From: Erinaceus europaeus
Taxonomy: Eukaryota; Chordata; Mammalia; Eulipotyphla; Erinaceidae
Length of the DNA: 64,000 nt
Reading direction: 5' to 3'
Assembly: GCF_950295315.1 (NCBI RefSeq)
Contig: NC_080165.1
Span: 5,909,289 to 5,973,288, forward strand
Shown here: positions 33,035 through 43,615 of the stretch, piece after piece
Layout: every line of letters begins with the position of its first letter
How positions within the stretch are numbered: the first letter of the stretch is position 1
The notes under the pieces: model-generated
What the model was told of the DNA's origin: nothing
What the model saw: the letters and a program-made list of their open reading frames with translations, nothing else
Databases searched by the model: none
Position numbers and translations under genes: made by a program

Positions 33035-33150
33035 TCTTCACCTCAGTGTCCCCATCTAAACAAACAAACTCAACTGGGATATATATATATATATATATCT
33101 CATACTTCTTTATCTTCTGAATCTCTCTTTCACAAATAAACACTGACAAC
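32918..33150 (+). mobile_element. SINE (family F type) with long (TC)n and (TA)n
   Basis: GGGCCGGCAAAATAGCTCGCTTGAAG head, a (TC)n tract (about 32,974-33,034), (TA)n (33,080-33,098) and CTCTTTCACAAATAAAC tail. Confidence 0.7.
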
Positions 33151-34689
33151 TTTCTGAGCAAACTCTCAGGGCCCAAACCAGCTTGATGTCTCTTTCACAC
33201 AGCTTACAGGCTGAGCACCATTTTACAATTTTCAGATGGCTGAACAAAAGAAAAGCAGTATGAGAATACCTGGTAGCATGTGAAGGTTCTAGGACATGAA
33301 ATTTCAGTGGCTAGAAAGATGTGTCGGAGCACAGTCTCCTGCACTCATTTGTGTGTTTCTATGCCTGCTTTCATGCTACCACCTCAGAGATCTGTCCAGC
33401 AAACAAAGCTGAAAGTACTACTAACCAGGCCTCTTGGAGGGGAAAAATACAGGCACAATACAGACATCAGTTCAAATCACTTTGTTGCCGGTTCATTTTC
33501 ATCCTGTGGCCTCTAGTGCTCAGTTACTTCCAGGTATCCTCATCCCAGGTGACCCTGGCCTTCCCACTCCTTGTTTCTCCATTTCCATTGCAGAATGTCC
33601 TAATGCTCCTTATTTCCTCCCTGTTCCTGATCCCTTCCACAGCTGCAAAGCCATGCTCTTTCTGCCTCTGATTCAAAACTCTCACCAGCTGTTCCCCGTA
33701 AATCAAAAGCCTGGCTCCTTTCAGTCCATACTCCATATATCTGAGGCCTCTTGGCTAGCAAAGATATACTCACCGAGCACTCAGGGAGGGAGGTGTTAAA
33801 AAAGATAGCATTATTCTTCCTTCCTACCCTACTTCAAAGCCAGTGCTCATTCACTCACAGATTTAAACATTTCCTTTCGTGTTCTCCAAAGTTCTTTCTT
33901 CCACCCCTGTCACCATCACCCGTGAACTCACTACAGGATCTTGGTTGGTGCAGAACTTTGATACTTGGTTGCAAAGTGTCTCTTCTAGTTGCCCAAAATA
34001 TACCAGACCAATTTGACATCTCTGTGGGTGATTTATCTACAGCCCAGCCTTAGGATTGCTTCACTTCTCCTTTTCTCCTACCCTTTCTTCTTTCCCTCCT
34101 TTTGCTGCTTACACAATCAACTCTGAACCCATGGTAACTCCCTAGGCATCAGCAGTTTGGAACTCTCAATACCCGAGTCCCCACCTCTGGACCATAACTG
34201 TCATCCTCTTTAGGTCTCTGTCTCTCCTACCCTCAGGATAATTATTCAGTGTCCACACCCCCATCTACTCTGCTTTCAGTTTCTCCCCTAGCCAGCCTAG
34301 ACTAATTATCTAGACTCATTATCTCACCAATGCCTTCACCCTGACAACCTGTTTTTACATTGAGTCAAACTTCAAAGCAACAGTTCAGTCAACTAACAAG
34401 CAGAGAAGAAATCGTTTAGAAGAGTTGCATTTTGCAGCCAACACAATACAAGGTGTATGCGAGAGCCGTCTACGAACACTGAATCTACTGGGTGAGAGTT
34501 GAAGAAGAATGGAATGTTTACATAGTTTATACGGTTTCCAAGCATCTATCTCTCCCACAAATTACTTATTAATTTAAAAGGCAAAAAGAAGTCAGGTTGG
34601 TGTCATGGTAGCATCTGCAACTTGGTATCTGAAAAAGCACTAAGATATAAAGAACAAATTGCTTAATAATCTGGAACCTAAAGGCAAGA
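33151..34689. other. 1.5 kb unique-looking, partly pyrimidine-rich stretch
   Basis: 33,540-34,330 is C/T-rich and may be an old decayed repeat. A plus frame at about 34,330-34,498 is open but lacks a domain. No exon pair could be established. Confidence 0.35.
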
Positions 34690-35150
34690 ATATAACAGAT
34701 GAGATTTGGGGGTCTCCATTTTGGAAAAAGTTAGGAGGTCTATTTTAGGTATATTCTAAGGGGCCCATGACTTTACGAATTTTTGCCTGAGCCTGACAGT
34801 TAATATTCTGGTGGGCCAAAGGTTCACCAATATACCCTGGGACCCCATCTCTGCCCCACAAGGGTAAGATAGAAACAGGCTGGGGGGTGTGGATCCACCT
34901 TCCAATGTCCATGTCCAGTGGAGAAGCAATTACAGAAGCCAGACCTCCCACCTTTTGCACCCCATAATGATCCTGGGTCCATACTCCCAGAGGGATAACG
35001 ATTAGGAAAGCTTCCAATGGAGGGGGTGGGATAAGGAACTTTACTGGTGGGCATTGTGTGGAAATGTACCCCTCTTATCCTATAGTTTTGTTGATATTTT
35101 CTATTTTGTAAATATATATTTTAGAAATGTAAAGCAAAAAAAAAAAAAAA
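34690..35150 (+). mobile_element. Family U repeat (plus), with upstream part
   Basis: Runs from AGATGAGATTTGGGGGTCTCC and AGGGGCCCATGACTTTACGAATTTTTGCCTGAGCC, through GTGGATCCACC, GGAGAAGCAATTACAGAAGCC, TCCATACTCCCAGAGGGATA and GTTTTGTTGATATTTTC to poly(A) at about 35,134-35,150. It links the 3' end seen in the short copies with the internal block found inverted at 36,590. Confidence 0.85.
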
Positions 35151-35371
35151 AAGCAAAAAGAATGCTTTTATAGTGAAGAATTTCAGTAGATACAACCCCC
35201 ACCAAATGATTCAAATTAGTCTTAACAATGATGGGACAAACTGATGTGACACCTGGATGAAAACACAAAACTGTCTCATGCCATTCTTCTGAGAATACAG
35301 AACCCAAGTGTTACAGTGAGGGAGGGTATTCAAACCAAGGCGGGCGGGTATTCTAAGAAATAAGTCCCTAG

Positions 35372-35672
35372 ATGGGGAGTCAGGCAGCAGTGCAGCGGGT
35401 TAAGTGCAGGTGTTGCGAAGTGCAAGGACTGATGTAAGGATCCCGGTTTGAGCCTCCGGCTCCCCACCTGCAGGGGAGTCACTTCACAGGCGTTGAAGCA
35501 GGTCTGCAGGTGTCTGTCTTTCTCTCCCCCTGTATTCCCTTCCTCTCTCCATTTCTCTCTGTCCTATCCAACAGTGACAACATTGATAACAACAACAATA
35601 ACTATAACAATAAAACAATAAGGGCAACAAAAGGGAATAAGTAAATTTTAAAAAAGAAAGAAAAAAGAAATA
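35372..35672 (+). mobile_element. Long tRNA-derived SINE family B with TSD
   Basis: GGGGAGTCAGGCAGCAGTGCAGCGGGTTAAGTG head, GGTTTGAGCCTCCGGCTCC, CACCTGCAGGGGAGTCACTTCACAGG, TATCCAACAGTGACAACATTGATAAC and AAGGGCAACAAAAGGGAATAAG tail. AGAAATAAG..CCTAG flanks both ends with small differences. Confidence 0.92.
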
Positions 35673-35689
35673 AGGCCTAGACTATATAC

Positions 35690-36770
35690 TTAAACATACC
35701 AATGTCTAGGCCCACCAAATCTATGTAGGATTCCCAGGATTCCCTGACTAGGGCCCCAGATTATGGGGTGGCCTGGTAGTGACCAAAAGGGCCACCATGA
35801 AGGTGTGCCAGTCTCTTGCCCTAATCCAGCCTTTGTTGTCCTTACTTTATTTGACAGTGCTGGACTTACAGTGATTGAGGGAAGTGAAATAGGAAGTAGG
35901 TGAGGAGAGTATCTAGGTCTAAGTAGAGAATATTCGATTAAGTACTTGATAATATCTTTTTTTTTTTTTTAGGTCCTTCTGCTTGCTTGCTGCACTTATT
36001 GAATCACTGAAGACTACTGCACACTTTCACATTAAGGCATTTGTTTCCCCTAACTCACGGAAAATATGTGCCCTATCTCATGGGCCCTGGTCTCTATCTA
36101 GGTTCTGTAGCTTTGTTAGGGGCCCTAGTCAGGGAATCCTGGGATTCCCACATAGACATGATGGGCCTAGACCTCTAACAGATCCCTCTCTCCACCATCA
36201 CTGGTCACCTCCATCAGGAACAGCATCATGGACCCTCCTGTGGGCCTCTCCAGGATCTTGCTCTCAATGTAGAACAACAGTGGTAGGGACGGCCCCACTC
36301 TCTGAAGAGAGGCTGCGTCAACACGCTCTGCCACTTGAGGAAGATTGGTCTGAAATGAGCGCAGCCTAGAGTGTTCCCAGCTGTGACCATGGACTGTGAG
36401 CTCAGACAAGCAGGGATGCAGAGGCCACACAGGCTCCTGTGCTGAATGTGAATAGACATGGGCCCCAGATCAGATTGATGGGGCTTACAATTAACGGTAT
36501 TTATATACTTGTCCCATATTTGGGAGCTACTCTCTTCCCTTATTCAGCTTTCTAGTACTGGTCCTAATTCTAACACCATCTCCCCAGACAATATTCTTAG
36601 CCCACCTGCATATTAGCTGTTGGGCTCAGGCAAAAATTAGTGTAGTCATGGGCTCCCTTGCAATAAGCCTAAAATAGTCTTCCTAGTCTTCTTCCAACAT
36701 GAAGACTGTAAATCTCATCTGCTCTACTCTTACCTTTAAGTTCCTGATTCCTAACAATTCATCCTGTTTT
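35690..36770. mobile_element. Family U internal region, two copies in opposite orientation
   Basis: 35,705-35,757 (GGCCCACCAAATCTATGTAGG..GACTAGGGCCCC) recurs reverse-complemented at 36,118-36,175 (GGGGCCCTAGTCAGGGAATCC..GATGGGCCTAGAC). 36,590-36,735 is the inverted counterpart of 34,690-34,820. So this is U-type sequence arranged head-to-head. Open frames here have no domain. Confidence 0.65.
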
Positions 36771-36774
36771 CTGT

Positions 36775-37150
36775 CTTAGTGCTTTTCAGCCACCAAATTG
36801 CAGATGCTACCATGACACCAACCTGACTTCCCTGGGCAGATGACCTCATCAGTGTGTCCTGGAACCTCCCCTCCCCAGAACCCTGCCCCACTAGGGAAAG
36901 ACAGAAACAGGCTCGGGGTGTGGATCCACCTGCCAATGTCCATATCCAGTGGAGAAGCAATTACAGAAGCCAGTCCTTCCACCTTCTGCTCCCCATAAAG
37001 ATCTTTGGTCCATACTCCCAGAGGGATAAAGAATATAGAAGCTTCCAGTGGAGGGGAGGGGATACAGAACTCTGGTGGTGGGAACTGTGTGGAATTTTAC
37101 CCCTCTTATCCCATACTCTTCTCAATCATTATTAAATCACTAAAAGAAAA
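36775..37150 (+). mobile_element. Family U repeat (plus)
   Basis: TTTCAGCCACCAAATTGCAGATGC, CTTCCCTGGGCAGATGACC, CCCTGCCCCACTAGGG, GTGTGGATCCACC, CTCTGGTGGTGGGAACTGTGTGG and the end CATTATTAAATCACTAAAAG, matching the copy at 31,405. Confidence 0.87.
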
Positions 37151-37214
37151 ATACCAATGTAGTTAAAGAAAAAGAAAGCTGGAAATTGCCATCCAGTTTA
37201 AGTGAGATTCAGAA

Positions 37215-37355
37215 AACCACTATGCCAGTGGCCTGGGGAGGTGGCACAGTGATCAACCAATAAACTCTTAAGCATGAGGTCCAGAGTTTGATCCCAGGTG
37301 TCACATATCTTTTCTCTCTCTTTCACATTCTGTCTCATAAATAAATCTTTTAAAA
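37215..37355 (+). mobile_element. tRNA-derived SINE family E
   Basis: GGCCTGGGGAGGTGGCACAGTGATC head, CAGAGTTTGATCCCAGG box, TCTCATAAATAAATCTTT tail, the same plan as the copy inside L1-A. Confidence 0.85.
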
Positions 37356-37488
37356 ATAAGACACTATACCAAGTATAATGCCTGATCCTAAAAATTCTGG
37401 ATTTTTTAAAGCTGTACAGAAATGGAGCCAACTGTGCATGCAGTTTCTATCAATTATATATAAAGAATGAGACTTGCCACCAATTTAT

Positions 37489-37515
37489 TAAATAAAAAAA
37501 AAAAAAAAAAAAAAA
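37489..37515. repeat. Poly(A) run
   Basis: A-run of about 22 preceded by AATAAA, an orphan retroposon tail. The element it ends is not clear. Confidence 0.7.
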
Positions 37516-37636
37516 GAAATGGAGCCAACTGGAAAAATGATATGGATTATATATTTAATAACACTACTATGTCGATGTGAAATATCTTGAAAGTCATAGT
37601 TATATAATGGTTCTGCAAAAGAATATTCTATTCCAG

Positions 37637-37845
37637 GGGTCAGGCTGTGGCACACCTGGCTGAGCACACACATTTCAGTGTGCAAGGACCCAGATTCAAG
37701 CCTGTGGTTCCTACCTACAGGGGGAAAGCTTTACACGTGGTGAAGCAGGACTGCAGGTGTCTCTCTGTCTCTCTCCCTCTATATCTCCCTTCCTCACTCA
37801 TTTTCTCTATCTCTACCCAATAATAAATAAATACAAATACTGTTT
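37637..37845 (+). mobile_element. tRNA-derived SINE family A
   Basis: GGGGTCAGGCTGTGGCACACCTGG, GATTCAAGCCTGTGG box, ACCTACAGGGGGAAAGC, GTGGTGAAGCAGGACTGCAGG, CCCAATAATAAATAAATAC tail. The flanks TATTCTATTCC and ATATTATATTCC may be a degraded TSD. Confidence 0.9.
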
Positions 37846-38059
37846 TAAATATTATATTCCTAGGAGATAACATTGGACTATCTACAATCTAAAAAAATCA
37901 TGAAATTTAACTTACACTCAAATGATTCAAGAATATAAATAAGTATCCTATAGATGACAGTCCTAAAAGAGAAGTGGTAAAATCTTAACTGTTAGTGAAT
38001 CTTTATGATGGATCTAGGGAGTTCATTATCTTAACTTTTCGATTTGGAAAGTTTCACAA

Positions 38060-38062
<3 letters not shown>

Positions 38063-38092
<30 letters not shown>
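38063..38092. repeat. (CA)15 microsatellite
   Basis: Uninterrupted CA dinucleotides. Confidence 0.97.
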
Positions 38093-38094
<2 letters not shown>

Positions 38095-38350
38095 GTTATT
38101 CAGAAATTCCTGCTCTGTGTCAGTCATCTGGTTATGGTATTTTTATATTCTGGCTCCTGGGAAATGCTAGAAAGCGCTTGTGAAAGATAGTAATAAAATA
38201 AACACTCATACAATCTGCATGATGTTGCAATAAGCTAGTCTTCTCCTAGCCTATGTATCGAGTAGAATTTCTAAACCTTCAAACCTTTCCTCACACACCT
38301 GCACCACTATCCTGCTTCCTGGAAAGCTGAGACCATCAAGAATGAATTCT

Positions 38351-38639
38351 TTTTTTTTTTATTTAAATACTTATTTATTCCCTTTTGTTGCCCTTGTTGT
38401 TTTTATTATTGTAGTTCTTATTGATGTCATTGTTGTTAGACAGGACACAGAGAAATGGAGAGAGGAGGGGAAGACAGACAGGAGGAGAGAAAGAGAGACA
38501 CCTGCAGACCTGCTTCACCGCTTGTGAAGAGACTCCCCTGCAGGTGGGGAGCTGGTGGCTCGAACTGGGATCCTTATGCCAACTGGTCCTTGCACTTTGC
38601 GCCACTTGCACTGAACCCGCTAAGCTACCACCTGACTCC
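38351..38639 (-). mobile_element. Long tRNA-derived SINE family B with TSD
   Basis: Minus strand: GGGAGTCAGGTGGTAGCTTAGCGGGTTCAGTGC head, GTTCGAGCCACCAGCTCCCC, CAGGGGAGTCTCTTCACAAGC, AACAATGACATCAATAAGAAC and AACAAAAGGGAATAAATAAG tail. A 14-bp TSD CAAGAATGAATTCT sits at about 38,337-38,350 and 38,639-38,653. Confidence 0.94.
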
Positions 38640-38789
38640 CAAGAATGAATTCTATACCTCCTGTCCTTCCCACCACTAATGAACTATATTATCATTCATG
38701 TTGACTCTTCTTTTGTCCAGGGCTACTCTCCCCCTGACTTTTTCCTCAAAACATGCACTGAAATTTCTTCCAACTTAAAAAAAAAAAAA

Positions 38790-38905
38790 AAAGGAGATAG
38801 TATAATGGTTATACAAAATGACTTTCAGGGCTGAGGCACCAAAGGTTCAATTTCCAGTACTGCCATAAAGCAAAACTGAGTAGTGTTCTGGTAAAATTAA
38901 CTAAT
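38790..38905 (+). mobile_element. tRNA-derived SINE family C
   Basis: GGAGATAGTATAATGGTTATAC head, AGGTTCAATTTCC box, AAACTGAGTAGTGTTCTGG. An A-run of 17 just upstream belongs to another element. Confidence 0.8.
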
Positions 38906-40606
38906 TAGACATTAATAACTAAATACGAGTAAGAAAAGGAAAGGGGTGGGGGGTAATCCAGATCTCTAGCTGCAATGTGTAATTCTGCTTCTACTCCAAG
39001 CTTTATTGAGAGTAACTTCCACTCAGACACTTGACTCCTGTTTTCTTGAGCGCCATTCATACGGCAGCCCTGGGCAGTCAGCGTGGCTTTCCCACACTGC
39101 TCCACAGATAGCCTTCTGGAACCTGAAAACCAGCTGCAAATTCTGCCATCTGGGACCACTCTGCAGCATCTGGTGCTGTCCCTCATTGTTCCCTTTGCTG
39201 ACTCTCCCTCCGCTCCAGCTGTGCCCTTCTCTCTGAATTCCTACATTCCCAACTCTTCGAACATATCCTACCAGCTGACGGCCCTGCACAGCGATCAACA
39301 ACTATCTTTGATTCTCTAATGTTTCCTCTAAAACAAAGCAAAGAAGCCTTCCCACCCCCCACCCTGATATCAAAATTTCTCCTTGCTTCAAATATTTACA
39401 AATTCAAATCCCAGATCTCTGGCTACTCATCTTACTACTTTGATAATGCTTTCTGAGTCTCCTGGGGGAGGGAAAACATCTCCACAAGGATGACTTTGCC
39501 AGGGGGTTTCAACATCCTCCCCTTTACCACGTTCCTGAAATGTTTCTGGCGTGCAACTCTTCTCACTGGAAATCTAATGCCTAGGTGACCTCATCCAAAA
39601 CAGCAGTCCAGTAGCAGCAACAAATGTCTCCTCCCCACAGCACTATGCACCCTTGTATTTTATGGATTTGACAGAGCAGTCCAAGTGGGCATTATGACCA
39701 ACTCCGGAGGATGACGGAGGAGACAGAGTTGAGGGAGGTTTAGTGAGCTTGTCAGTATTCTCTCAGCAAGAAATGAAGTTTGAAACTCTTTCTGATTCCA
39801 GAGACTTTGTTGCTCTGTTTCTATAAAAATCATCAAGACAGCATAAACTGGACACAATGTCAGAGGGCAGAGGCTAAATGGGTAATTGTCACTCGGACTG
39901 TGAGGTCCAAGCACTAAAATTGAAGGCTTTCCATTCTGCATTTCCTTAATTACAGGATGGCAGAAGGCAAGAACTCCACCAATTCTGTCTTGTGTGGAAA
40001 GTTTTTTGTTTTTATTTTTTTTAATTACTGGTCTAAGGCTTACTAATGTCTTTTTAAAATTCATTCCATCTATATGTAATCTTTAAGGAGGTGAAGATTA
40101 CCTTTGCAAATCTTTCTAATATCTTTTAGTGGTTTTCCTGTTATGCCCTTCAGCATTTTTGTTGGTGTTTTTTTTTTTTTTCAGGGAAAAACCCAACATT
40201 GATAGAAAATGGAGTCTGTTCACGATAGTGTAATGACACAGTGGAAGGATACAGAGAGATTCTGAACCTCTACAGTGTTTTCTCACATGTCTGCAAATGC
40301 TCCACGTTTATAGTATGCGGCATGAGGTCACTTTTGAGAGCAGCACCTCTGAGACATGATGCGGCAGATTCCTGCCCTGCTGTCACTCTGAAGTCACGCA
40401 CATTGATTTCCCTGGCCAGTCATCACGATGGCTGAGCTTTGAAGCTCTGCCAGTAATAAAAGTCCCCCAAGAAATTGAAGATGCTCCATTGTCTAGATCA
40501 CGTGGTGCTTTTCTGTTGTGGAAGCAGGAAGACAGGTAAGAAGCTCTAACTGGAGACGGGTAGCACTCCAGCAAGGTTTCAAAAGGTCAGGTGGTTATGG
40601 AATCAC
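38906..40606. other. 1.7 kb unique-looking stretch, one exon-like ORF
   Basis: No young repeats. 39,100-39,660 is pyrimidine-rich and may be an old repeat. 40,362-40,519 (plus) is an open frame ending at the strong donor GACAG|GTAAGAAG. No acceptor or product is certain. Confidence 0.35.
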
Positions 40607-40780
40607 AGAAGTAGAAACTGAAAGGTAACTTACTGTTCCTCATTTTACAGATGAAGTCATAAAGATTCAGAGAGGCTGACAAGGGAGATGGGAAAGAAGC
40701 AGCGAGAAGGCCATTGAAGCAGAGGTGATCCAACTCACCCAAATCAATCAGACCTGGGGCTTTGAACCAGAGTTTCAGAA
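40607..40780 (+). mobile_element. MIR SINE, ancient
   Basis: GGTAACTTACTGTTCCTCATTTTACAGATGAAGTCATAAAGATTCAGAGAGGCTGAC matches the conserved MIR '..cccattttacagatgaggaaactgaggctcagagagg'. Confidence 0.8.
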
Positions 40781-41117
40781 TCACCCCCCCCAAAATCCAC
40801 ATGCCAAAATTACACTAGTTACTGGAAGACAATGTTTGCGAGTCACACATCTGATGAAGACTTAGATTCAGATATACAAATAACTTAAAACTAAATGCCA
40901 AGACAATTTTTTTTTAATAAGAAAAAGATCTGAACAGAACCAGAAAGATATTGGGCCATCAATCTTGAATGGAACTTGAAGAAATCATGTGAAATGAGAT
41001 AAGTCAGAAACAAAAGGATGAATATGGGATAATGTCACTCATAGAAGTTGAGAAACAAGATCAGAAGAGAAAACACTAAGCAGAACTTGGACTGGGGTTG
41101 CTGTATTGCACCAAAGT

Positions 41118-41535
41118 TGTTGTTTTCGTCGGGCTGGCTTCACGGGCAGGTAACAGACGACCCGGGACTCATGATTGATCTGTAGGCAGTATCTCTTTAT
41201 TCATGCAGGACGCAGTGCAATCTATACCAAGCTAAGCTAAACTTAAACTAAAACGAACAATGTTGTCTTTATATATACTTCCCAAGTAGGGTGTGAACAG
41301 GATGTGACACAGAGAGGGTGGAGAGAAAAGTGACTGGCGAAAATCAGGGTGTGACAAGGAGAGGGGGCGGAGCAGGCGAGAATTCTACCACTGAACCACC
41401 AATGCCCTGGAGGGAGGGTGATGCTTGTTAACAGCGGTTATGTAAATAGAATGAAGTGGTTATGTAAATAGAATAGTGTTAAGCAGGGGGGATTAAACTA
41501 ATGAAACAGAAGGGGTTTTTAGAAGCATACCAACA
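41118..41535 (-). mobile_element. ERV solo LTR 1, class II-like
   Basis: A 418-bp sequence with TGTTG..CAACA inverted termini and a 6-bp TSD, CAAAGT (41,112-41,117 and 41,536-41,541). A 6-bp TSD is typical of class II (ERVK-like) integration. On the minus strand there is a TATA box (TATATATAAAG, about 41,268-41,280) and, about 70 bases on, the polyadenylation signal AATAAA, so the LTR points minus. U3 holds a direct repeat of TTATGTAAATAGAAT (41,439-41,476). No proviral interior remains. Confidence 0.92.
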
Positions 41536-41672
41536 CAAAGTAAAAGACTCTGAGGTGGGTGGGGGAGAGTACAGGTCCCGGAACAGGATGGCAGAGGAGG
41601 ACCTAGTGGGGGGTTGCATTGTTATGTGGAAAACTGGGAAATGTTATGCATGAACAAACTACTGTATTTACT

Positions 41673-42092
41673 TGCTGGGATAGCCTAAGGGTGCTTCTTC
41701 CTGAGCAAGTGCTCTCTGGGTTGGAGAGGATTCAACTGGAGCCAACCTAGGCTGCTGCGTGGGAGAGGGATCAGGAACTCATGCCAAGCTAGCTTAAGCG
41801 AGAGAGAGAGACTCTGGGAGTCTCAGAGCCTGAAGGCAATCCCAAGTGTGTTCAAACAGAAAAACAGCTGTATATATACTCACCAAGTAGGGTGGAAACA
41901 GGATGTGACGTAGAGAGGGTGGAGCGAAAAGAGATTGGTGGAAATCAGGGTGTGTCTAGGAGAGGGGGCGGAGCAAAAAGAGAGTATGAACTGTATGAAC
42001 TGGTGGGGATTAAACCAATGCCCTGCAGGCAGGGTGGTTCTAGTGGTTAGACCGCAGAGTTAAGCAGGGGGAAGCTGGCATACTGCCCAACA
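41673..42092 (-). mobile_element. ERV solo LTR 2, related family
   Basis: A 420-bp sequence with TGCTGG..CAACA termini and a 6-bp TSD TTTACT (41,667-41,672 and 42,093-42,098). It shares with LTR 1 the stretch CCAAGTAGGGTGKRAACAGGATGTGAC..AGAGAGGGTGGAG, and shares with LTR 3 the CTGGGTTGGAGAG..GGAGCCAACCTAGG U5 region. A minus-strand TATA (GTATATATACAG) is present. Confidence 0.92.
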
Positions 42093-42408
42093 TTTACTGT
42101 CCACTGTAAAACATTAAACCCCCAATAAAGAAAAACAAAACAAACAACAACAACAAAAAAACCCAGGGATAACTGGTAGCCAAAAAAAAGGATATTGGGC
42201 TGTCAGAAAAATCATGTATTGTCCTATACAAAAATTAGTCATGAATTTCTTGATAACCCAATAGTCCCCCCTGGATTTTGGATCTGCTTTGCCATTCACA
42301 CTTCCCAGAGTCAAACCTGATTCCCATCGCATTGGAGGAAGCTTTGGTTCTGTGCTCTCTATCCATCCTGGTCAGTTCTTATTTTATCTGAAAGTGAGGT
42401 CTGCAACT

Positions 42409-42535
42409 GGGAAGGTGTGATGGGTGAGATGTTGGACTCTCAAGCATGAGGTACTGAGTTTGATGTCCTCTCATGTACCAGAGGGGTTCTCTCTTTCTAC
42501 CTCTTTCTCTATCATAAATAAACAAATATTTGAAA
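42409..42535 (+). mobile_element. tRNA-derived SINE family E
   Basis: GGGAAGGTGTGATGGGTGAGATG head, CTGAGTTTGATGTCC box, ATCATAAATAAACAAATA tail. Confidence 0.8.
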
Positions 42536-42619
42536 ACATTATCTCAGAGAAGTAAAACCCTTCTGATGATTAAAAAATATATATGAACATAATACTTACC
42601 AAAGGAGGTATCATACCAG

Positions 42620-43210
42620 TATGTGGAATAATGCTCTAGATAATTTGCCATTTGGGAAGTGCAAATTACTACAAGACACACATTTATTGAAATGGCAAAA
42701 AAGAAAATATCCAATAATATGAAATTCTGACAAGGATGCAGAAGCATGGCCTGTCATTGCTGGTGAGAATGCAACATAAAGTAGTATAACCAATTTGGAA
42801 GACAGCCTGACATTTTATTTGAAAGCTCAAGAGACATATGATAACACCCAGCAATCAAACTCCTTAGTATTTACCCAACTTACTGAAAAACCTCTATTTA
42901 CACAAGGCCTGCGTGTGAATGTTTCCAAAAGCTTTATTCATAATTGCTCCAAATTGGGAGTATCCTCCATGCTCTTCCATAGACAAGTGGATAAATATAG
43001 ATACCTCCAATAGTATGCAAGGTGTCAAAAGGAAAGCATTACGAATTCATATAGCATGGGGGCACGCATACTGTTAAGTAAAATGAATCGTTTTCTGAAC
43101 ACTCCATACTATATGATTCCATTCATATGCCATATCAGACAATGAGACACATGTAGACAAAAGATAAATAATGCTAAACCAAAAGGTCTTGGAATGAAGA
43201 ATACATACTA
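42620..43210 (+). mobile_element. Ancient LINE-1 ORF2 C-terminus/3' end
   Basis: GGTGAGAATGCAACATAAAGTAGTATAACC, AATTTGGAAGACAGCCTGACA, CAGCAATCAAACTCCTTAGTATTTACCC, CTTTATTCATAATTGCTCCAAATTGGGAG and CTATATGATTCCATTCATATG follow old L1 ORF2 ends closely. Frames are broken. Confidence 0.85.
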
Positions 43211-43427
43211 GGTAAATCACCAGGGATTTTTTTTCCACATAGTGAAGCTATTCTACATTGGTATGTAATAATCTGTACATAACAAAACCCTTAGAATTAC
43301 ACAGTATGGAGATAAAGTTTAATAAATACAAGCTTAAAAAGTAGGTCTGGTGATCTCAGGATGGAATGCAGAATGTGTACCCATGTAAAAAGAGATGAAA
43401 AATTATTGTTAACGGTTACTAGTTAGG

Positions 43428-43615
43428 GCTGGGGAGATAAGATAAAGGTTGTGCCTGAGGCTCTAAGTCCCTAATACCAGGTTTAATCCCTAATACCACC
43501 ATAAACAAGATTAGAGTTGTGCTCTGGTCTTATTGTCTTTCTCTCTGAATCAATCTACCTCTTTCATTAAAATGATTTCTAATAAAAAAAATAAAAATAA
43601 AAATAAATGATTTCT
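43428..43615 (+). mobile_element. tRNA-derived SINE family C
   Basis: GGGCTGGGGAGATAAGATAAAGGTTGTGC head, AGGTTTAATCCC box, TTAGAGTTGTGCTCTGG, TTTCATTAAAATGATTT tail. CTAGTTA flanks both ends. A tail-only fragment follows at 43,670-43,735. Confidence 0.85.

Larger units (their letters stand above)
40950..42135 (+). mobile_element. LINE-1 3' end, split by two solo LTRs
   Basis: L1 text GAACTTGAAGAAATCATGTG, GATGAATATGGGATAATGTCACTC and TATTGCACCAAAG (to 41,117) continues at 41,542 with AAAAGACTCTGAGG, CAGGTCCCGGAACAGG and ATGTGGAAAACTGGGAAATG (to 41,672). It then continues again at 42,099 with GTCCACTGTAAAACATTAAA and CCCCCAATAAAG. Removing the two LTRs gives the contiguous 3'UTR seen in copies A-C. 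Confidence 0.93.

Noticed and set aside
41118..42092. Possible ERV provirus
   Set aside because: Only LTRs with 6-bp TSDs remain. There is no primer-binding site, gag, pol or env between or beside them.
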